Positions 1 to 11,442 are shown, numbered from the stretch's first letter. The stretch is DNA of 64,000 nucleotides from Halictus rubicundus (GCF_050948215.1 NC_135149.1:7111001-7175000); one strand, 5' to 3'. Numbers and translations are program-made. Notes: a model not told the origin generated them from the sequence alone.

Positions 1-43
1 GAAGAAAAATGGTGGCTTACCTGTAACAGAAAAAAAAACACAA
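1..43 (-). promoter_or_regulatory. Candidate recursive-splicing (ratchet) site or 3' splice site
   Basis: Read on the minus strand, a run of nine T followed by CTGTTACAG is directly joined to GTAAGCC. The AG|GT junction falls between bases 21 and 20. A pyrimidine tract plus CAG joined to GTAAG is the arrangement known for ratchet points in long insect introns. It could equally be an ordinary acceptor whose exon runs off the window edge, or chance. No reading frame can be judged because only 20 bases follow the junction. Confidence 0.3.
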
Positions 44-443
44 TTCGCTTAAAATGAAGTCCGTGAAATTGTTGTATAATTCTACAATGAGTTACTCTGT
101 GCATTTCTGCAAACTTTCATGTCTAACTTCGTCGAAACGCTTTCAATATTTAAACATGAACAGACAACGAATAGTAGCAAAAACAATTTTTTACACTCTA
201 CGTGATAAGTATTCTGTCAAAAAAGAGACATAAACATTAATCACATCCTGCAAAGTGAATCAACTAGATTTTTCACTATACAATCTCTTTTATTACACAT
301 AATTGCATCGAATCTCTATTCAGCTGGAATAAAATAAAATTCTTTGACTATTACAAGCACACCTTAATTACCTAATCACCGAGTCATTTATTTAATACAT
401 CCTCAATCAATTTTAAACACAACGTGCCTATATTCTGCGAAGA
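44..443. other. AT-rich stretch without a visible gene
   Basis: No open frame above background, no repeat and no RNA gene was recognised. Composition is typical of the AT-rich intergenic or intronic DNA of the window. Confidence 0.6.
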
Positions 444-451
444 CTAATTAC

Positions 452-596
452 TAGGCTCCGGATTTTATGCATTTATGACAAAAATGAGTAGGTATAATTT
501 AAATCAGCGAAAAGATTAAAAGACTTTAAGAGTATTAATATATTAATATTCCACTACATTAAAATTACGTTACTTCACATAAAGATCCGGTGTCTA
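452..596. mobile_element. hAT-like MITE with 8-bp target duplication
   Basis: This 145-bp element begins TAGGCTCCGGATTTTATGC and ends in the rough inverse, CATAAAGATCCGGTGTCTA. It is flanked by CTAATTAC (444-451) and TTAATTAC (597-604), an 8-bp duplication with one mismatch. Eight-bp duplications and TAG-type ends are typical of the hAT superfamily. It has no coding capacity. Relatives are at 2113-2315, 30616-30805, 46948-47143 and 55656-55852. Confidence 0.7.
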
Positions 597-604
597 TTAA
601 TTAC

Positions 605-1604
605 ATTTAATTGCTCTCAATATTAATCACTTAGATTAAAAACGACAGTTTGAAGACATTTATCTGGAACACAACTGTCTTAAATCGATCACGTGGGAAA
701 TGGATTTAATTAAAGATCATCATTGTGCAAGCAAAATTAAATTCACAGTCGATCGATAAATTCCGCAATCTAGTTGTTGCATGAAGTCGATCGTGGATAC
801 ATTAAATGGCTGATAAACGCTCGAGTTAGAGATGATTAATCAGCGAGAGACAGTGAACGGTTACGAACGACAAAGCTGATGATCGAGTTGCCGATGCCGC
901 GTTAATAAAAGGTAAGAGGAGGAAGAGAACAGTTGGGCGTATCTGCCTACGACTTGACCTCGGTATTGCACTAATGCTTTCATAGATTCATCCTCGAGCA
1001 GGCTGTCAGGAAACAGGCGAGAGACGATTGGGCGGTGCGCGAGACCCGTTGTCTCTCGATTTCAAAATTGGAATACTATATTCGGGCTCATTCGAATTTC
1101 TAATGACACCTGACGTGTTGTCGTCTTGCAACGTCGTTAGAACTGGTTTAACGCGTGCTAAAGGATGTCGATCATGGACACGACAGTGACAATTGGTTTC
1201 ATACGCCCGGTGGGACTATCGACAACCGTTTGTACAAGCTGCTCTGAAAGTTGTGGGCGCTCGAGGTTGACATTGCCTAGAAATCGTTTAGTAAAATTTG
1301 CTTATTTTTATTTAATTATACGATCACTTACGGATGAGGATTTTTGAAAAATATTACGGGGGGGGGGGGCGTACACCAAGGAGGTCGCAAAGTGACTTCC
1401 AGAATTTTTTTTATTTCAATAAATTGATATATTAAAAAATCATTTAGTACAGAAGTTGTATCACACTTTTGTCTACAAAAGACTAAATTTTCGTTAAAAA
1501 GTATCCAATAGAATTGGGGTGGCCACCATGTTTATGAGACGGTTAGCCATGACGGTGAGGTTTGCCTAGGTAAGGTTCAGATGAATTAACCAATCGGATG
1601 AATG
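605..1604. other. No gene seen; contains a 12-G run
   Basis: AT-rich at both ends with a moderately GC-rich patch around 880-1160. A run of twelve G lies at 1358-1369. The only open frame of note (1165-1347, 60 codons) has no recognisable domain and is taken as chance. Confidence 0.5.
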
Positions 1605-1606
1605 TA

Positions 1607-2043
1607 CAGTAAAGTCTTGATCTAAGCCGAACGGAGCTACACGATCTTAGTCAGTTCGCCTATCCCCTCCACTGGAGGGCATACACTGCGAGGGACCAAG
1701 AAGCTCGAGCTGCCTCAGTCGCTCAGCAGTTTAAACCAGTGTAATCCGATACTGAGTCAGGTATATTGGTGTCAACCACTATTAATCCAATTACCAAATT
1801 TCTTCATTTTTTATCTTTTATGGGACTTTCACCAACTTTTTGTGACATTTTTCTGATTAAAATGACGCTAAACACGATATAATTTCAACTGTATTTAGGG
1901 GTTTATTTTTTTTACGGTATGTAGTGCGCCTTCGACCGCGCTTGTCCTTTTCTACGTTCGGCCGGGTACAAGGAAATAGTAGCCCTGCACGATCTATGTC
2001 ACAGCTCGGACCAGAGGATTGGGCTTAGATCAAGACTTTACTG
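1607..2043. mobile_element. TA-flanked MITE (Tc1/mariner-type), 437 bp
   Basis: The first 22 bp, starting CAGTAAAGTCTTGATC, are an exact inverse of the last 22 bp, and the element is flanked by TA at 1605-1606 and 2044-2045. TA duplications indicate the Tc1/mariner group. No transposase is present. About 57 bp near its left end recur in inverse orientation in a 93-bp relative at 29162-29254, so both belong to one family. Confidence 0.75.
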
Positions 2044-2112
2044 TATCAGGTGAAATAATAGAATATTTAAAATATATCAATTGGATTTACATCTTTCCTT
2101 AAAGCTGATAAG

Positions 2113-2315
2113 TAGACTGCGGATGTTTATGCAATTTAAAATTTTTGTCGGCAAATTTTAGGAAAGTGGAAACAAATAGATTCTAATTTTCACAGTAGTA
2201 GTGAGCTTTGTAGATCTGAATTAAATAAAAATCGTACTAAATTCTGTGGAATTTTATATTATAACATTTTCGGAAAATTTTCAGAAGCGATAAATGCATA
2301 AAGATCCGCAGTCTA
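2113..2315. mobile_element. hAT-like MITE with 8-bp target duplication
   Basis: This 203-bp element has ends TAGACTGCGGATGTTTATGC and GCATAAAGATCCGCAGTCTA. It is flanked by CTGATAAG (2105-2112) and CTGATAAA (2316-2323), an 8-bp duplication with one mismatch. It is the clearest pair of ends for this family in the window. No coding capacity. Confidence 0.8.
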
Positions 2316-2323
2316 CTGATAAA

Positions 2324-3743
2324 ATATGTATATAATAGCTACAATAGTTTCTTGTAGTTGATGCAGAAAATTTTGATTTTTCAAATGTGACGCACAAGAC
2401 AATTTCATCTGACAAAGAAGTATGACTGAAAGATATAAATTGCTTCTACATAAACAAAGAAATTTACAATATCAAAAGACTAACGATTGATTAGTCTGAC
2501 AAATATGGACATCAATTTCAAATAAACTAAATACTAAAAATACGTAATAATCGACAATTTCTCTATGGTGACAGCACAGAGTGTACAATACTAATTTTTC
2601 GACGTCACTGCGAGCCGTCAACCACTTATATAAAGATTAATTCCTCCTTTTCAACCTAATGATGGATTTCAAACTAAAGATCGCGTGGCATTTAGCCATG
2701 AGTAAAAACCTCCGGACAATTTCTTACCGAATCGGGTTTCGCATAATCCATCCGTGGTATTAGGTCGTTATTAGGTCAATTGTCTTCCCCCACAATGTAA
2801 CGAGCACGCCGCGTGTGATGCATGATAGAAGATTATAAAACTGTGATCAATTCAATTCGCCCGACGCGTAATTTATGCAAGCGATTACGCAGGCCACCAA
2901 TTATTAAGCTTGATGAATTACATGGTGCACGTTTGACCGAGCAAGTCGGGGCGAAGGTTCTAACCTCCGGATCCGAAACTTTCTATCGGCACAGAAACCC
3001 ATGGTATATGCTAAGTTCAATACTAAAACGCCCCGTTAGTCCATAAATCTTGCCCGGCCATCGAAACGCTCGACGCCGTGCAAACCGTTCGATGTCAAAT
3101 TGCGGCGATGCTTTCCACGGGGAGTTTTTTTTCCCCGACGTTCGTTCACCTGGCCGAGACGTTTTATCAATTAGAAAAAGCACGGCAGCTGTCCGGGGCT
3201 CCAGAAGCTAATTAGCATTTCCTGTACGACTTTTTTGCGAGCAACCTGTACTCGTAATCGATACCCGAAGGGGTCTTTAACTACGCTCGAACGCGACACC
3301 GTTCACTACCGTAACATCATCAAATATACATTATATTGCCACACACTGTATGTACAGGCTGATACACATGAAGGTAGCCACTATGTTTACTATAACCTCT
3401 CCTTGCGATAACGTGAGGAAAACTTGTGGGAAATCACTTTTATATTAAAGGGGGTACTCTTGTTTTTGAAACCGTGTTTGCACGATCTTTAGGAATTTTT
3501 TTCAGGAAAAACTATTGGAGCTTTTAAGCTAGGATTTGGTGTACATGTGTACTGGTATTCGGTGTACACGTGTGATTTCTTAGGAGTAAAAGTAATTGAA
3601 ATTGCACGAGTTATATATGTTTTTTCCATTTCGACTTTTTCAATAATTCCGCTCTTTCTAGTTGACGAATTGACTTGACATTTTGAGAGAATCTTCGGGA
3701 CATACCCTGTTATCGTGCAAATTAAAAGTTTCCGTAAAAAAGA
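2324..3743. other. No gene seen
   Basis: AT-rich with a mixed-composition patch at about 2740-3300. The open frames here (2822-3046, 2983-3183, 3489-3782) are short, overlap on opposite strands and match nothing I recognise. No transposon ends were found. Confidence 0.5.
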
Positions 3744-3773
3744 ATAAATAAAATAAATAAATAAAAAATAAAT
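3744..3773. repeat. AAAT microsatellite
   Basis: About seven imperfect copies of AAAT, interrupted once by extra A. Confidence 0.85.
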
Positions 3774-4589
3774 ATCCGTCAATTTTTTCGTATTTTTTTA
3801 TCATGCTGAAGGCAGAAAAGTATTTTAAAAGTCGGTAATTTGAGTTCCAACCGCTGCCATTTTGTAAATAATCAGGATTTTTAATTTGTTTTGATTCCCA
3901 CCACAACTATATTCATACTGATTAATGACCAATATAATATTTTTGTTTGTGATCGGTAGGAAGACCGAAATCATGACAACCGTCGACCCATGTTTTTCGA
4001 AACGTATTCTATAAAAAAAAAATTCCTAAAAATTGGCAGAAAAATGGAATACTTGTCAATCAGTCCCTCCCCCAAGGGGAGAACGATCCAAGCCGGCCAT
4101 TTTGGTCTCGCGCGCACGGTCTTTATCACAACTCGTTACCAACACATATCCGCGTTTCTACGGTCAGAGAAGGATTCATGGGGCAAACGTTGACACGAAT
4201 GACGACTTGTACGACGGTCACGTGGGTAGGACACAATGCAGGGTGCGGCCTCACCTCTGACACGTCGAGGTCCCGACCTATTCCCGTGTACACGGGCCAA
4301 GGTGTACCATTGTGTGGGGGGCTCAACGTGGTGCCCAACCCACGTGCAACGCCAACACGCAACGAAGCTCTAAGCTGCGAGAGCCTCTTTGGAATTTCAC
4401 CGGTCAGGGAATACGACGAGAGGAAGGTAAAACCTCTCCTGAGGTGCATTGGACGTACAACCGAGCCCTAACAGGATTCGTGGAAACCGAAGAATAGAGG
4501 ACTTACGGGGCATTTGGTTTTCAATGTTGAGCGTGCGACCCGATTCCGGAAAGTTTCTTCCTCGACGCTATTCATCCAGGATTAACTTC
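3774..4589. other. No gene seen; GC-rich second half
   Basis: AT-rich until about 4060, then GC-rich and CpG-rich to about 4540. Overlapping short frames on both strands (4126-4449, 4178-4471) look like by-products of GC-rich sequence. No domain is recognised. Confidence 0.5.
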
Positions 4590-5640
4590 TTCTCAACGAC
4601 TGGATGGTCATTGTCGCTATTCTAGTTCTTCAACATACGGAATCTCGAGTCCTTCCTGGGGGATCAACAGGATCTCAAGTGTCATCTCGAGATTCTACGC
4701 TTCAATCTAGCTGACGTTGTTATGGGGTGATTAACCCTTAGGAAAATGTTTGGAAATTCTTTTCACAAAAACTGTAAACTTTCGCTAATGAAATTTTGTT
4801 GTGTTCAAAATGGTAGACTTCAGAGAGTACAGGATCTGGTACTGTCACGGGATCACTTCAATTTTGTTTTTCTAAATTCTTCTACAAATCAACGCTATTC
4901 AACGAGGATCATTGTCGTTATTCTAGTTCTTCAACATACGGAATCTCGAGTCCATCCTAGGTATCAACAGGATCTCAAGTGTCATCTCGAGATTCTACGC
5001 TTCAATCTAGCTGACGTTGTTATGGGGTGATTAACCCTTAGGAAAATGTTTGGAAATTCTTTTCACAAAAACTGTAAACTTTCGCTAATGAAATTTTGTT
5101 GTGTTCGAAATGGTAGACTTCAGAGAGTACAGGATCTGGTACTGTCACGGGATCACTTCAATTTTGTTTTTCTAAATTCTTCTAAAAATCAACGCTATTC
5201 AACGAGGATCATTGTCGTTATTCTAGTTCTTCAACATACGGAATCTCGAGTCCATCCTAGGTATCAACAGGATCTCAAGTGTCATCTCGAGATTCTACGC
5301 TTCAATCTAGCTGACGTTGTTATGGGGTGATTAACCCTTAGGAAAATGTTTGGAAATTCTTTTCACAAAAACTGTAAACTTTCGCTAATGAAATTTTGTT
5401 GTGTTCGAAATGGTAGACTTCAGAGAGTACAGGATCTGGTACTGTCACGGGATCACTTCAATTTTGTTTTTCTAAATTCTTCTAAAAATCGACGCTATTC
5501 AACGAGGATCATTGTCGTTATTCTAGTTCTTCAACATACGGAATCTCGAGTCCATCGTAGGGATCAACAGGATCACAAGTGCTACCTCTAGGTTTATTTC
5601 CAGCTGACGTTGACGTTGTACGATGGTTAGCCCTTAAGCA
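4590..5640 (+). repeat. 300-bp tandem repeat, about 3.4 copies
   Basis: Two full units (4741-5040, 5041-5340) and a nearly full third (5341-5640) have a period of exactly 300 bp. A diverged partial unit precedes them (about 4590-4740). The full units differ from each other at only a few positions, while the first partial unit and the last roughly 80 bp of the third are clearly diverged. Homogeneous centre and diverged edges are the usual signature of unequal crossing-over. Because 300 is a multiple of three, each unit repeats the same 94-codon open frame beginning MFGNSFHKNC. I do not recognise that peptide and do not call it a gene. Confidence 0.9.
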
Positions 5641-5689
5641 GTCAGCCAGGAGGACGAAAAAATTAATCTATGCGAATTTTTACAGCTAG

Positions 5690-6050
5690 CATAAACTACC
5701 TTTTACTACGTGAACCAGCCGGTCCAAACGTCCACGACATTCCCTTTCCCTCGTCGTAATTTCTGGCTTCAAATATGCATTGATTTTGCGATTTCATCGC
5801 CCGTGTCACATTTTCCACAGATCCTACAATGTATGCATAGGCCGTAGACGCTTCCTGAAGATGCTGCCATGAGCCACCTTTTATTACACGATCCTTACAG
5901 TCCAAATTGTCACGACACTCCTCCTCTCTCATCGTAACTACCTGCTTCGTATTGATTTTGCAATTTCAACGCCCACAGCGTCTCGCGAACACTAAATTTC
6001 GGCCAGGTCATAGATATTATGTTCGACGAATCTGCTGCATAAAACAGCCG
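5690..6050. repeat. Diverged tandem duplication, 178-bp offset
   Basis: The stretch beginning TTTTACTACGTGAACC at 5701 is repeated in diverged form from 5879. Shared landmarks, in the same order, are CACGACA, a TCGTAA followed by CTGGCTTC or CTGCTTCG, and TTGATTTTGC. Minus-strand open frames at 5696-5932 and 5910-6332 come from this duplicated, GC-rich sequence and show no domain. Confidence 0.6.
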
Positions 6051-6600
6051 TGACTGGCACTGCGAAGGTCTCCAAGGACCTCGTGACGAAAAACCGCAAA
6101 AATATTCGGCGCGAAGGTGCGAGGGAGTCCGAGACCACTTCCTAAACGCGGGGTTTTCGACGTCGAGGTCCTGTCGCGTCCAACAGCCTAATGTGACATT
6201 TATTCCTCGGCGAGGGGGTGGGTGGGGGCAACGGGACGCGGATAGAGGCAGGAATTCAAAAGAGCTGTCCCGGAGGGAGCAAGAGGGAGACCCCGGGTGG
6301 AGGAGTGACATCAGGACCAGCAGTTTCTGCATGGGTTTCGAGAGAAGTAGGTGGGGTGCCCCGTGCGAGGATTGTCGTAAATGTCTTCATCCGTAAGATA
6401 TGAGATGCCGTGGGCGTCCACGGGCACGTAGACCCTCTGGTGGACACCGCTCTCGGTTAGTATTAATCCCCGGCGAAAAGAAGCCGAGGTGAAGGTGAAG
6501 AGGAAGAAGGGAAGAAAGATGTCAAGCCGGACTCCCGGTTTGCGGAATATCGCGGAGATGATCGAGCCGTACGCGATCACGCTTGCTACCATATTCCCGG
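6051..6600. other. CpG-rich island without a visible gene
   Basis: GC-rich with purine-rich tracts (6205-6310, 6475-6520). Several overlapping frames on both strands, none with a recognisable domain or splice-bounded exon structure. Confidence 0.5.
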
Positions 6601-8284
6601 TTATACGATCCCTAATAATCCGTTAGAACGAAGATGCTCAGCTATACCAGCAGGCGAGGATAAATTTTGTTCTTCTCGAACCTTGAAACCCTGTGACGCT
6701 TTGCACGCGTTAACGTTAGACGATGGTCAATTAAATGTGTAATAACATTTCGCGATTAAATGAAAAAAGACATTAATTAAAGTCGACTTAGACTACACTA
6801 TAGCTGAGTCACATCACTCAGGCTCTGACTATACCATTTCCCACACTATCTATCCTAGGAATCCCTCCATCTTGGAACGCTGCAAACTAACGAGGATTAT
6901 GTTCTTTCTACTATCGTATTTGTTCGTTCATAGTTAAAATTTTAATTCCCATTGGAAAATTCCCCAAAGTAAAACCCCGAGTCTACGATTTTTGGAAAGG
7001 TAATGAATAAAAGTCTTAATTGCTCGAAATAGGTCGTGACAACATCCAGTAAGAATGAAAAGGGTGTAGTTAGGATTGTCTAAGAAGAAAGTCGAAGTCG
7101 AATAAATCGAAAGAGAATTTTTCCAAGCGGCTGGTTCGCGAGGATCGTCGATACGATAGTAATCACGCTGAAATTCGCGGGACGACGTCGGATGCATACT
7201 TTCACTAGCTAGGTACAATAAGTAATAAATGCCATGCGCGGAACGGGACGGATAATGTATCAACCGTTGATCAACGGATTCTGACGCAAGTCGCCTTTTT
7301 CGGGGGCTCGTAAAAATATTAATCACTCCCCAGGCTTTCTAATATGTTAATAACCGCGTGCGAGCGTCACGACGGTATTAGACATTTCACGATCGAATAA
7401 TGAAGACTTGCTCTTCCTGCAGTCGAATTAAAGGACACGGTTTTACGAGCCGCGTACGACGTACAACCCGGTCGATTATGATAATCCTTTACGGCTTCGC
7501 AGTTTTAATTTAATTGGCGATCAACCGTTGGGACACCGACCGTCAGGCGAATCGGTTTGATCGCTGCATCGGAAACGCTGGAAAATTGATGGTTCGGCGG
7601 ACGACCATGAAAAACGTTCCGTATAATTGAACGGGACGGACAAAAACCAGTCACTCCGAACATTCCGTTTCTTGATTTATATTTTTTGATTAATATAAAT
7701 GAGCGGACTGACGGAAATTTAGTGCTGAATTTACATTCAGCCGGCGTAATGGCTGTCCTCTGTTTTTGCGGCGGATCGAGGAAGCTGCTTCTGCCAGAAA
7801 GGCGTGACAAATCTAATATTCATGAGAAAATTATTGACATTTTTCACTGTGACTCATGAACCACTCTATTCGTAATATTATTCCTCCGTATTAGTTAATA
7901 TCGCTGGCAATTCCCGTCCGCGACGTTATTTCTCAATAAATGTGACACTGAGGGATTTATACAGAGTCAGAGAATTTTCTGCAGGTAAGTAACAGGTAAA
8001 GAGGAAATCCGATGTTTAGAAGTTGGTTACATATAAGGTGAGCTGAGTAAGCATGGCTACAATACGAAGGGTGTATAATCTACGTTAGCACCTTAATTCA
8101 ATTCTGAGCCACACGTGCCGTAAGAATTTATATCTATAGTCGTCTAATTTAGAGAAATTAGTATAAAAGACGGGGTTAAACAAGGTTCCTATTGGACTTA
8201 AAATGTAAAAAGGTAGACTCAAAAAGATTGCATTCTGTCTTGAATATTAGACAATTGCACACATAAAATACTCCCTCGTTCACA
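6601..8284. other. No gene seen
   Basis: Mixed, mostly AT-rich sequence. Frames at 6934-7326 and 7505-7810 (minus) have no recognisable motifs. A CTGCAG joined to GTAAGT at 7980-7990 is discussed under rejected items. Confidence 0.5.
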
Positions 8285-8830
8285 GCAAGATTCAAGTACA
8301 AATAGTACTTCGAAGCACCATCAGGACATAAGTACACTTTTCTCGCATCTCAAATTGTATTCGTATTGCAATTCAAAGCTTAATTAAATTTAAGCACGTT
8401 TTGTTCAGGACTGAAAAGAAATGGTACCTCGATGCACGATTAGGTTGGCATAAGAATCTTTTACGCATACTTCGAACCACATTCTATTCAGAATTAAAAA
8501 ATGGTACCTTGAAACACGATTAGAATAAAAACCTTTTACTCATAGTTCAAAGCACATTTTATTCAGAATTAAAAAATGGTACCTTGAAACACGATTAGGA
8601 TAAAAACCTTTTACTCATACCTTGAACTGAAGTGCTAATTTAGTTTAGAGCACATTTGCTCATAATCCGAATAAAAATGGCACTTGGAAGCACCATCGGG
8701 TCATTGTAAACGAATTTTGTCAATACTTAAAATATAATTAGCACTTCAACTCCAAGCCAAAAAGCACACGTTGTTGACATCAAGATTGAAATAAAAATTG
8801 TACTTCGTAGCACCATCGGGACCTGAAAGA
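8285..8830. repeat. Degenerate minisatellite, about 75-120 bp period
   Basis: A motif of the form AAAATGGTACCTTGAAACAC or AAAATNGTACTTCGAAGCACC recurs at about 8300, 8420, 8500, 8575, 8675 and 8800, separated by related AT-rich text ending in CTTTTACTCATA. The copies near 8500 and 8575 are nearly identical over about 75 bp and the outer ones have drifted. Confidence 0.7.
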
Positions 8831-8839
8831 CCAAAGAAT

Positions 8840-9790
8840 TAAACCTCGACTGCAGCTTACCCTCACAAAGTCGCAAGATCTCGCCGTCACTCGCGAAGAA
8901 AATGGTAATCGTTTAGCATGCGCGCGCACTAAACCGATATGTCCCAACCACGCTGATTCCCACCGATTCATCGGCTAAGAAACAAGCATTCGCAGAAAGC
9001 GGTTGTTTGTCGTAGGGGTTTCGGCCAATGATTTTCATTACTCGAACGTATCCGAAAGGTGCCATTTCTCTTTCTCTTTCCGCGGGAGCAGTCTCTCTAG
9101 CCGGGTAGTCAGAATTACGACGTCTCGCGCGGCAATACATTTTCTTCCGACTCGGTTCGCCGAAAGGTCGAACCACCTGACCCTTCCTCGTAATTACACA
9201 AAGGTCGGAGATTTAATGGGCCTGGCCTACGCAATTGTTCCCGACAATGCAGCCTGCGTAAATAAGTAACGACTTCGACCCTGGTGGAGGCAGCCTCTTG
9301 TTCGGGCGAACACACGCGGGGTCTGTGGTCCATGGGCCCTGGTTCGTAGACACCGGGGCCCGGACAACCAACGGGGCCTCACTTAAGCGTTGCCCGCACG
9401 TATTCCACGAGCAGCTCGATAGAATACTCGACTGTCCTTTTTGTAAAATGCAAATCCTTCCGCGAGGAGGGCAGAGCGCCGTGTGAACGAGATCTCCGAG
9501 TGCTCCGGGGTCGCCGCCAAGCTGGTACACCGCAGCGACTCTTGTTCCGGCCCGTGTATGTTTTTCAAGCGACTTTCCTTGCTACGCGTGGACTGAATGC
9601 CGCGGCTACAGATTGTTACATACTCTGTTCAACAGAATTTTTCATACGCGAGAAGCCGACGGAGAAACTACACCGCGATACGGAGGCCTAGGCGAACGAA
9701 AGAAGAAAGCATGACGGCCCGACCGGCGAATCTTTGTGCATTTACCGTGGATTTTTCACCTACAGTCACTCCGACTAATATTCATTATTA
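8840..9790. other. CpG-rich island without a visible gene
   Basis: GC-rich throughout with overlapping frames on both strands (for example 9003-9269, 9213-9530). The frames share no family motif. It could be conserved non-coding or promoter-like DNA, but nothing in the sequence decides this. Confidence 0.45.
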
Positions 9791-10023
9791 GACACTCTTA
9801 AAAATCGCATAACTTTGTCAATATTGGACTATACACTCGCCGAAATTTCTATAAAGTCATCGTCATTTTCATAGATATTTTTAAAATATTACAATTTCTG
9901 TTGCTTTATCGTATCTGGCCTTGTGCTTTGTTGACACTCGGATAGAAGGACCGCGCACTCAAGACCGCATTGTTTACTATTTACGTTTTTTTTTAATTAT
10001 TTCTGCGTGGTGCAGAACACAAG

Positions 10024-10044
10024 TGCGAAGTTTCTATAAAGTCA
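10024..10044 (+). repeat. Left subterminal transposase-site-like repeat
   Basis: TGCGAAGTTTCTATAAAGTCA repeats the inner part of the terminal repeat in the same orientation as the left end, with one substitution in the AAATTTC core. Its counterpart is at 11216-11236. Confidence 0.75.
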
Positions 10045-10162
10045 CTTAGTGTTTCTCTGGATTCTGAGCAGAGAACTACGGGAAATTGCAAACATTCTAA
10101 AAGTATTAGTTTTAGAACTCATAGAAATCCTGTTTTTTATAATTTGATTCGCGTGTAGTACA

Positions 10163-11158
10163 ATGCCGAGAGGAAAAGTACTAACAATTGAAGAAAAAGC
10201 ATCGATCGATGCTTATAAAAATATGGGCTGCTCTAATCGCGCAATTGCTAAGAAAATTAATCGGTCATATACTGTGATTAATAACTATACCAATTTACGC
10301 GAAAATGACGGAAAAAATCATTTTAAAGGTGGTAATAAAAAATTGTCAAAGAGACAACATTCATTATTAATGAGGTCTGCGGCTAAGGAAACGAAAAATG
10401 CAGCACAATTGCGAGCTGAATTGGAGCTCCCAGTAACAAGAAGACGTGTGCAACAACTTTAAAATTATTCTGGGCAATTTGTGTGGACAACAATGCAACG
10501 TAAATCAGGCCTTAAAGAAACACATAAACAGGCCCGTCTTGATTTCGCACGGGCACACATGTCCTGGACGAAAGAGTGGGAGTCTGTCATTTTTTCAGAT
10601 GAGAAAAAATTTAATTTGGATGGGCCTGATGGCTGTAAATATTATTGGCATGATCTGAGAAATGAGAAAAGTGTGACAATGAGTCGTAACTTTGACGGTG
10701 GTTCCCTAATGATATGGGCTGCGTTCAAAGCTGACAAAAGGACTCCAGTGTGTTTCATAAAACACAAAATGAATTCTGAAAATTATACGGATTTGTTAGA
10801 CATGGTTCTAATACCCTTTACAGAAAATATTGAAGATGACAATTTTATTTATCAGCAAGATAATGCTGCAGTGCACGCGTCGAAGCACACAAAGTAGTGG
10901 CTTCTTGAAAGAAATATCAATGTTTTGCTATGGCCTGCTTGTTCTCCGGACATAAATCCTATTGAAAATGTTTGGGGTATCATTGCGCGACAAGTTTATA
11001 AAAACTGCAAACAATACAACTCCATTAGCGAACTAAGGGATGCGGTGACTGAAGCATGGGCGTCTGTTAAAACAGAAACGCTACAAAAGTTAGTTTCGTC
11101 AATGCCCAATCGCATTTTTAATGTAATTCAAAAAAATGGAGGTTACACTAAATATTAA
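10163..11158 (+). pseudogene. Tc3-like DD34E transposase, two premature stops
   Basis: One reading frame runs 331 codons from an ATG at 10163. It is interrupted by TAA at 10460-10462 and TAG at 10895-10897, with no frameshift. The N-terminal 99 residues have the basic helix-turn-helix style of Tc3 transposases (NMGCSNRAIAKKINRSYTVI). The catalytic core shows IFSDEKKFNLDGPDG with the first aspartate, IYQQDNAAVHAS with the second, and SPDINPIENVWG with the glutamate. Counting through the TAG, 34 residues separate the second aspartate from the glutamate, giving DD34E. The protein would cut and paste the flanking element. As it stands no full-length product is possible without readthrough of two stops. 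Codon use is AT-rich, unlike the GC-rich island to its left. Confidence 0.92.
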
Positions 11159-11215
11159 AATAGATATAATAAAAAAACAATTGTTATTTTCAACTTTATC
11201 CGTATAAAACGAAAC

Positions 11216-11236
11216 TGACATTATAGAAATTTCGCA
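11216..11236 (-). repeat. Right subterminal transposase-site-like repeat
   Basis: Inverse partner of the site at 10024-10044. Read on the minus strand it gives TGCGAAATTTCTATAATGTC. Its distance from the right end (194 bp) nearly equals that of its partner from the left end (190 bp). Confidence 0.75.
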
Positions 11237-11442
11237 GTCTGTTCTGTGTAAAATTATATTTTTGTTTTCTTTTATCACTAAATGTTATACTTATGTTTTG
11301 AAATCGGCGTGTATGCTTTCTTTATGTAATCCCGAAATGCTACCAAATACAAATTTTTCATTGGTAATGGTATAAGAACTATAAGAATTCATTACAAAAC
11401 ACAGTGACTTTATAGAAATTTCGGCGAGTGTACTACTTGAAT

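Larger units (their letters stand above)
9834..11430 (+). mobile_element. Tc3-like Tc1/mariner transposon, complete ends, dead
   Basis: This 1597-bp element is bounded by inverted repeats of 26 matching bases beginning CACTCGCCGAAATTTC, with TA on each side (9832-9833, 11431-11432). A second, internal pair of related sites lies 190 bp from the left end (10024-10044) and 194 bp from the right end (11216-11236). Two transposase sites per end is a known feature of Tc3-type elements. It carries a single transposase frame with two stops. The right end abuts a large palindrome by about 12 bp. Confidence 0.93.

Noticed and set aside
4746..5030. Three in-phase 94-residue frames in the 300-bp repeat
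   Set aside because: They are the same frame copied by tandem duplication. There is no recognisable domain, and the diverged edge units do not preserve it.
5910..6332. 140-codon minus-strand frame
   Set aside because: Overlaps plus-strand frames in GC-rich DNA and partly covers a diverged tandem duplication; no motif.
7970..7992. TTTTCTGCAG joined to GTAAGTAAC on the plus strand, a possible third ratchet site
   Set aside because: The pyrimidine tract is very short and the strand is opposite to the two better candidates, so chance is more likely.
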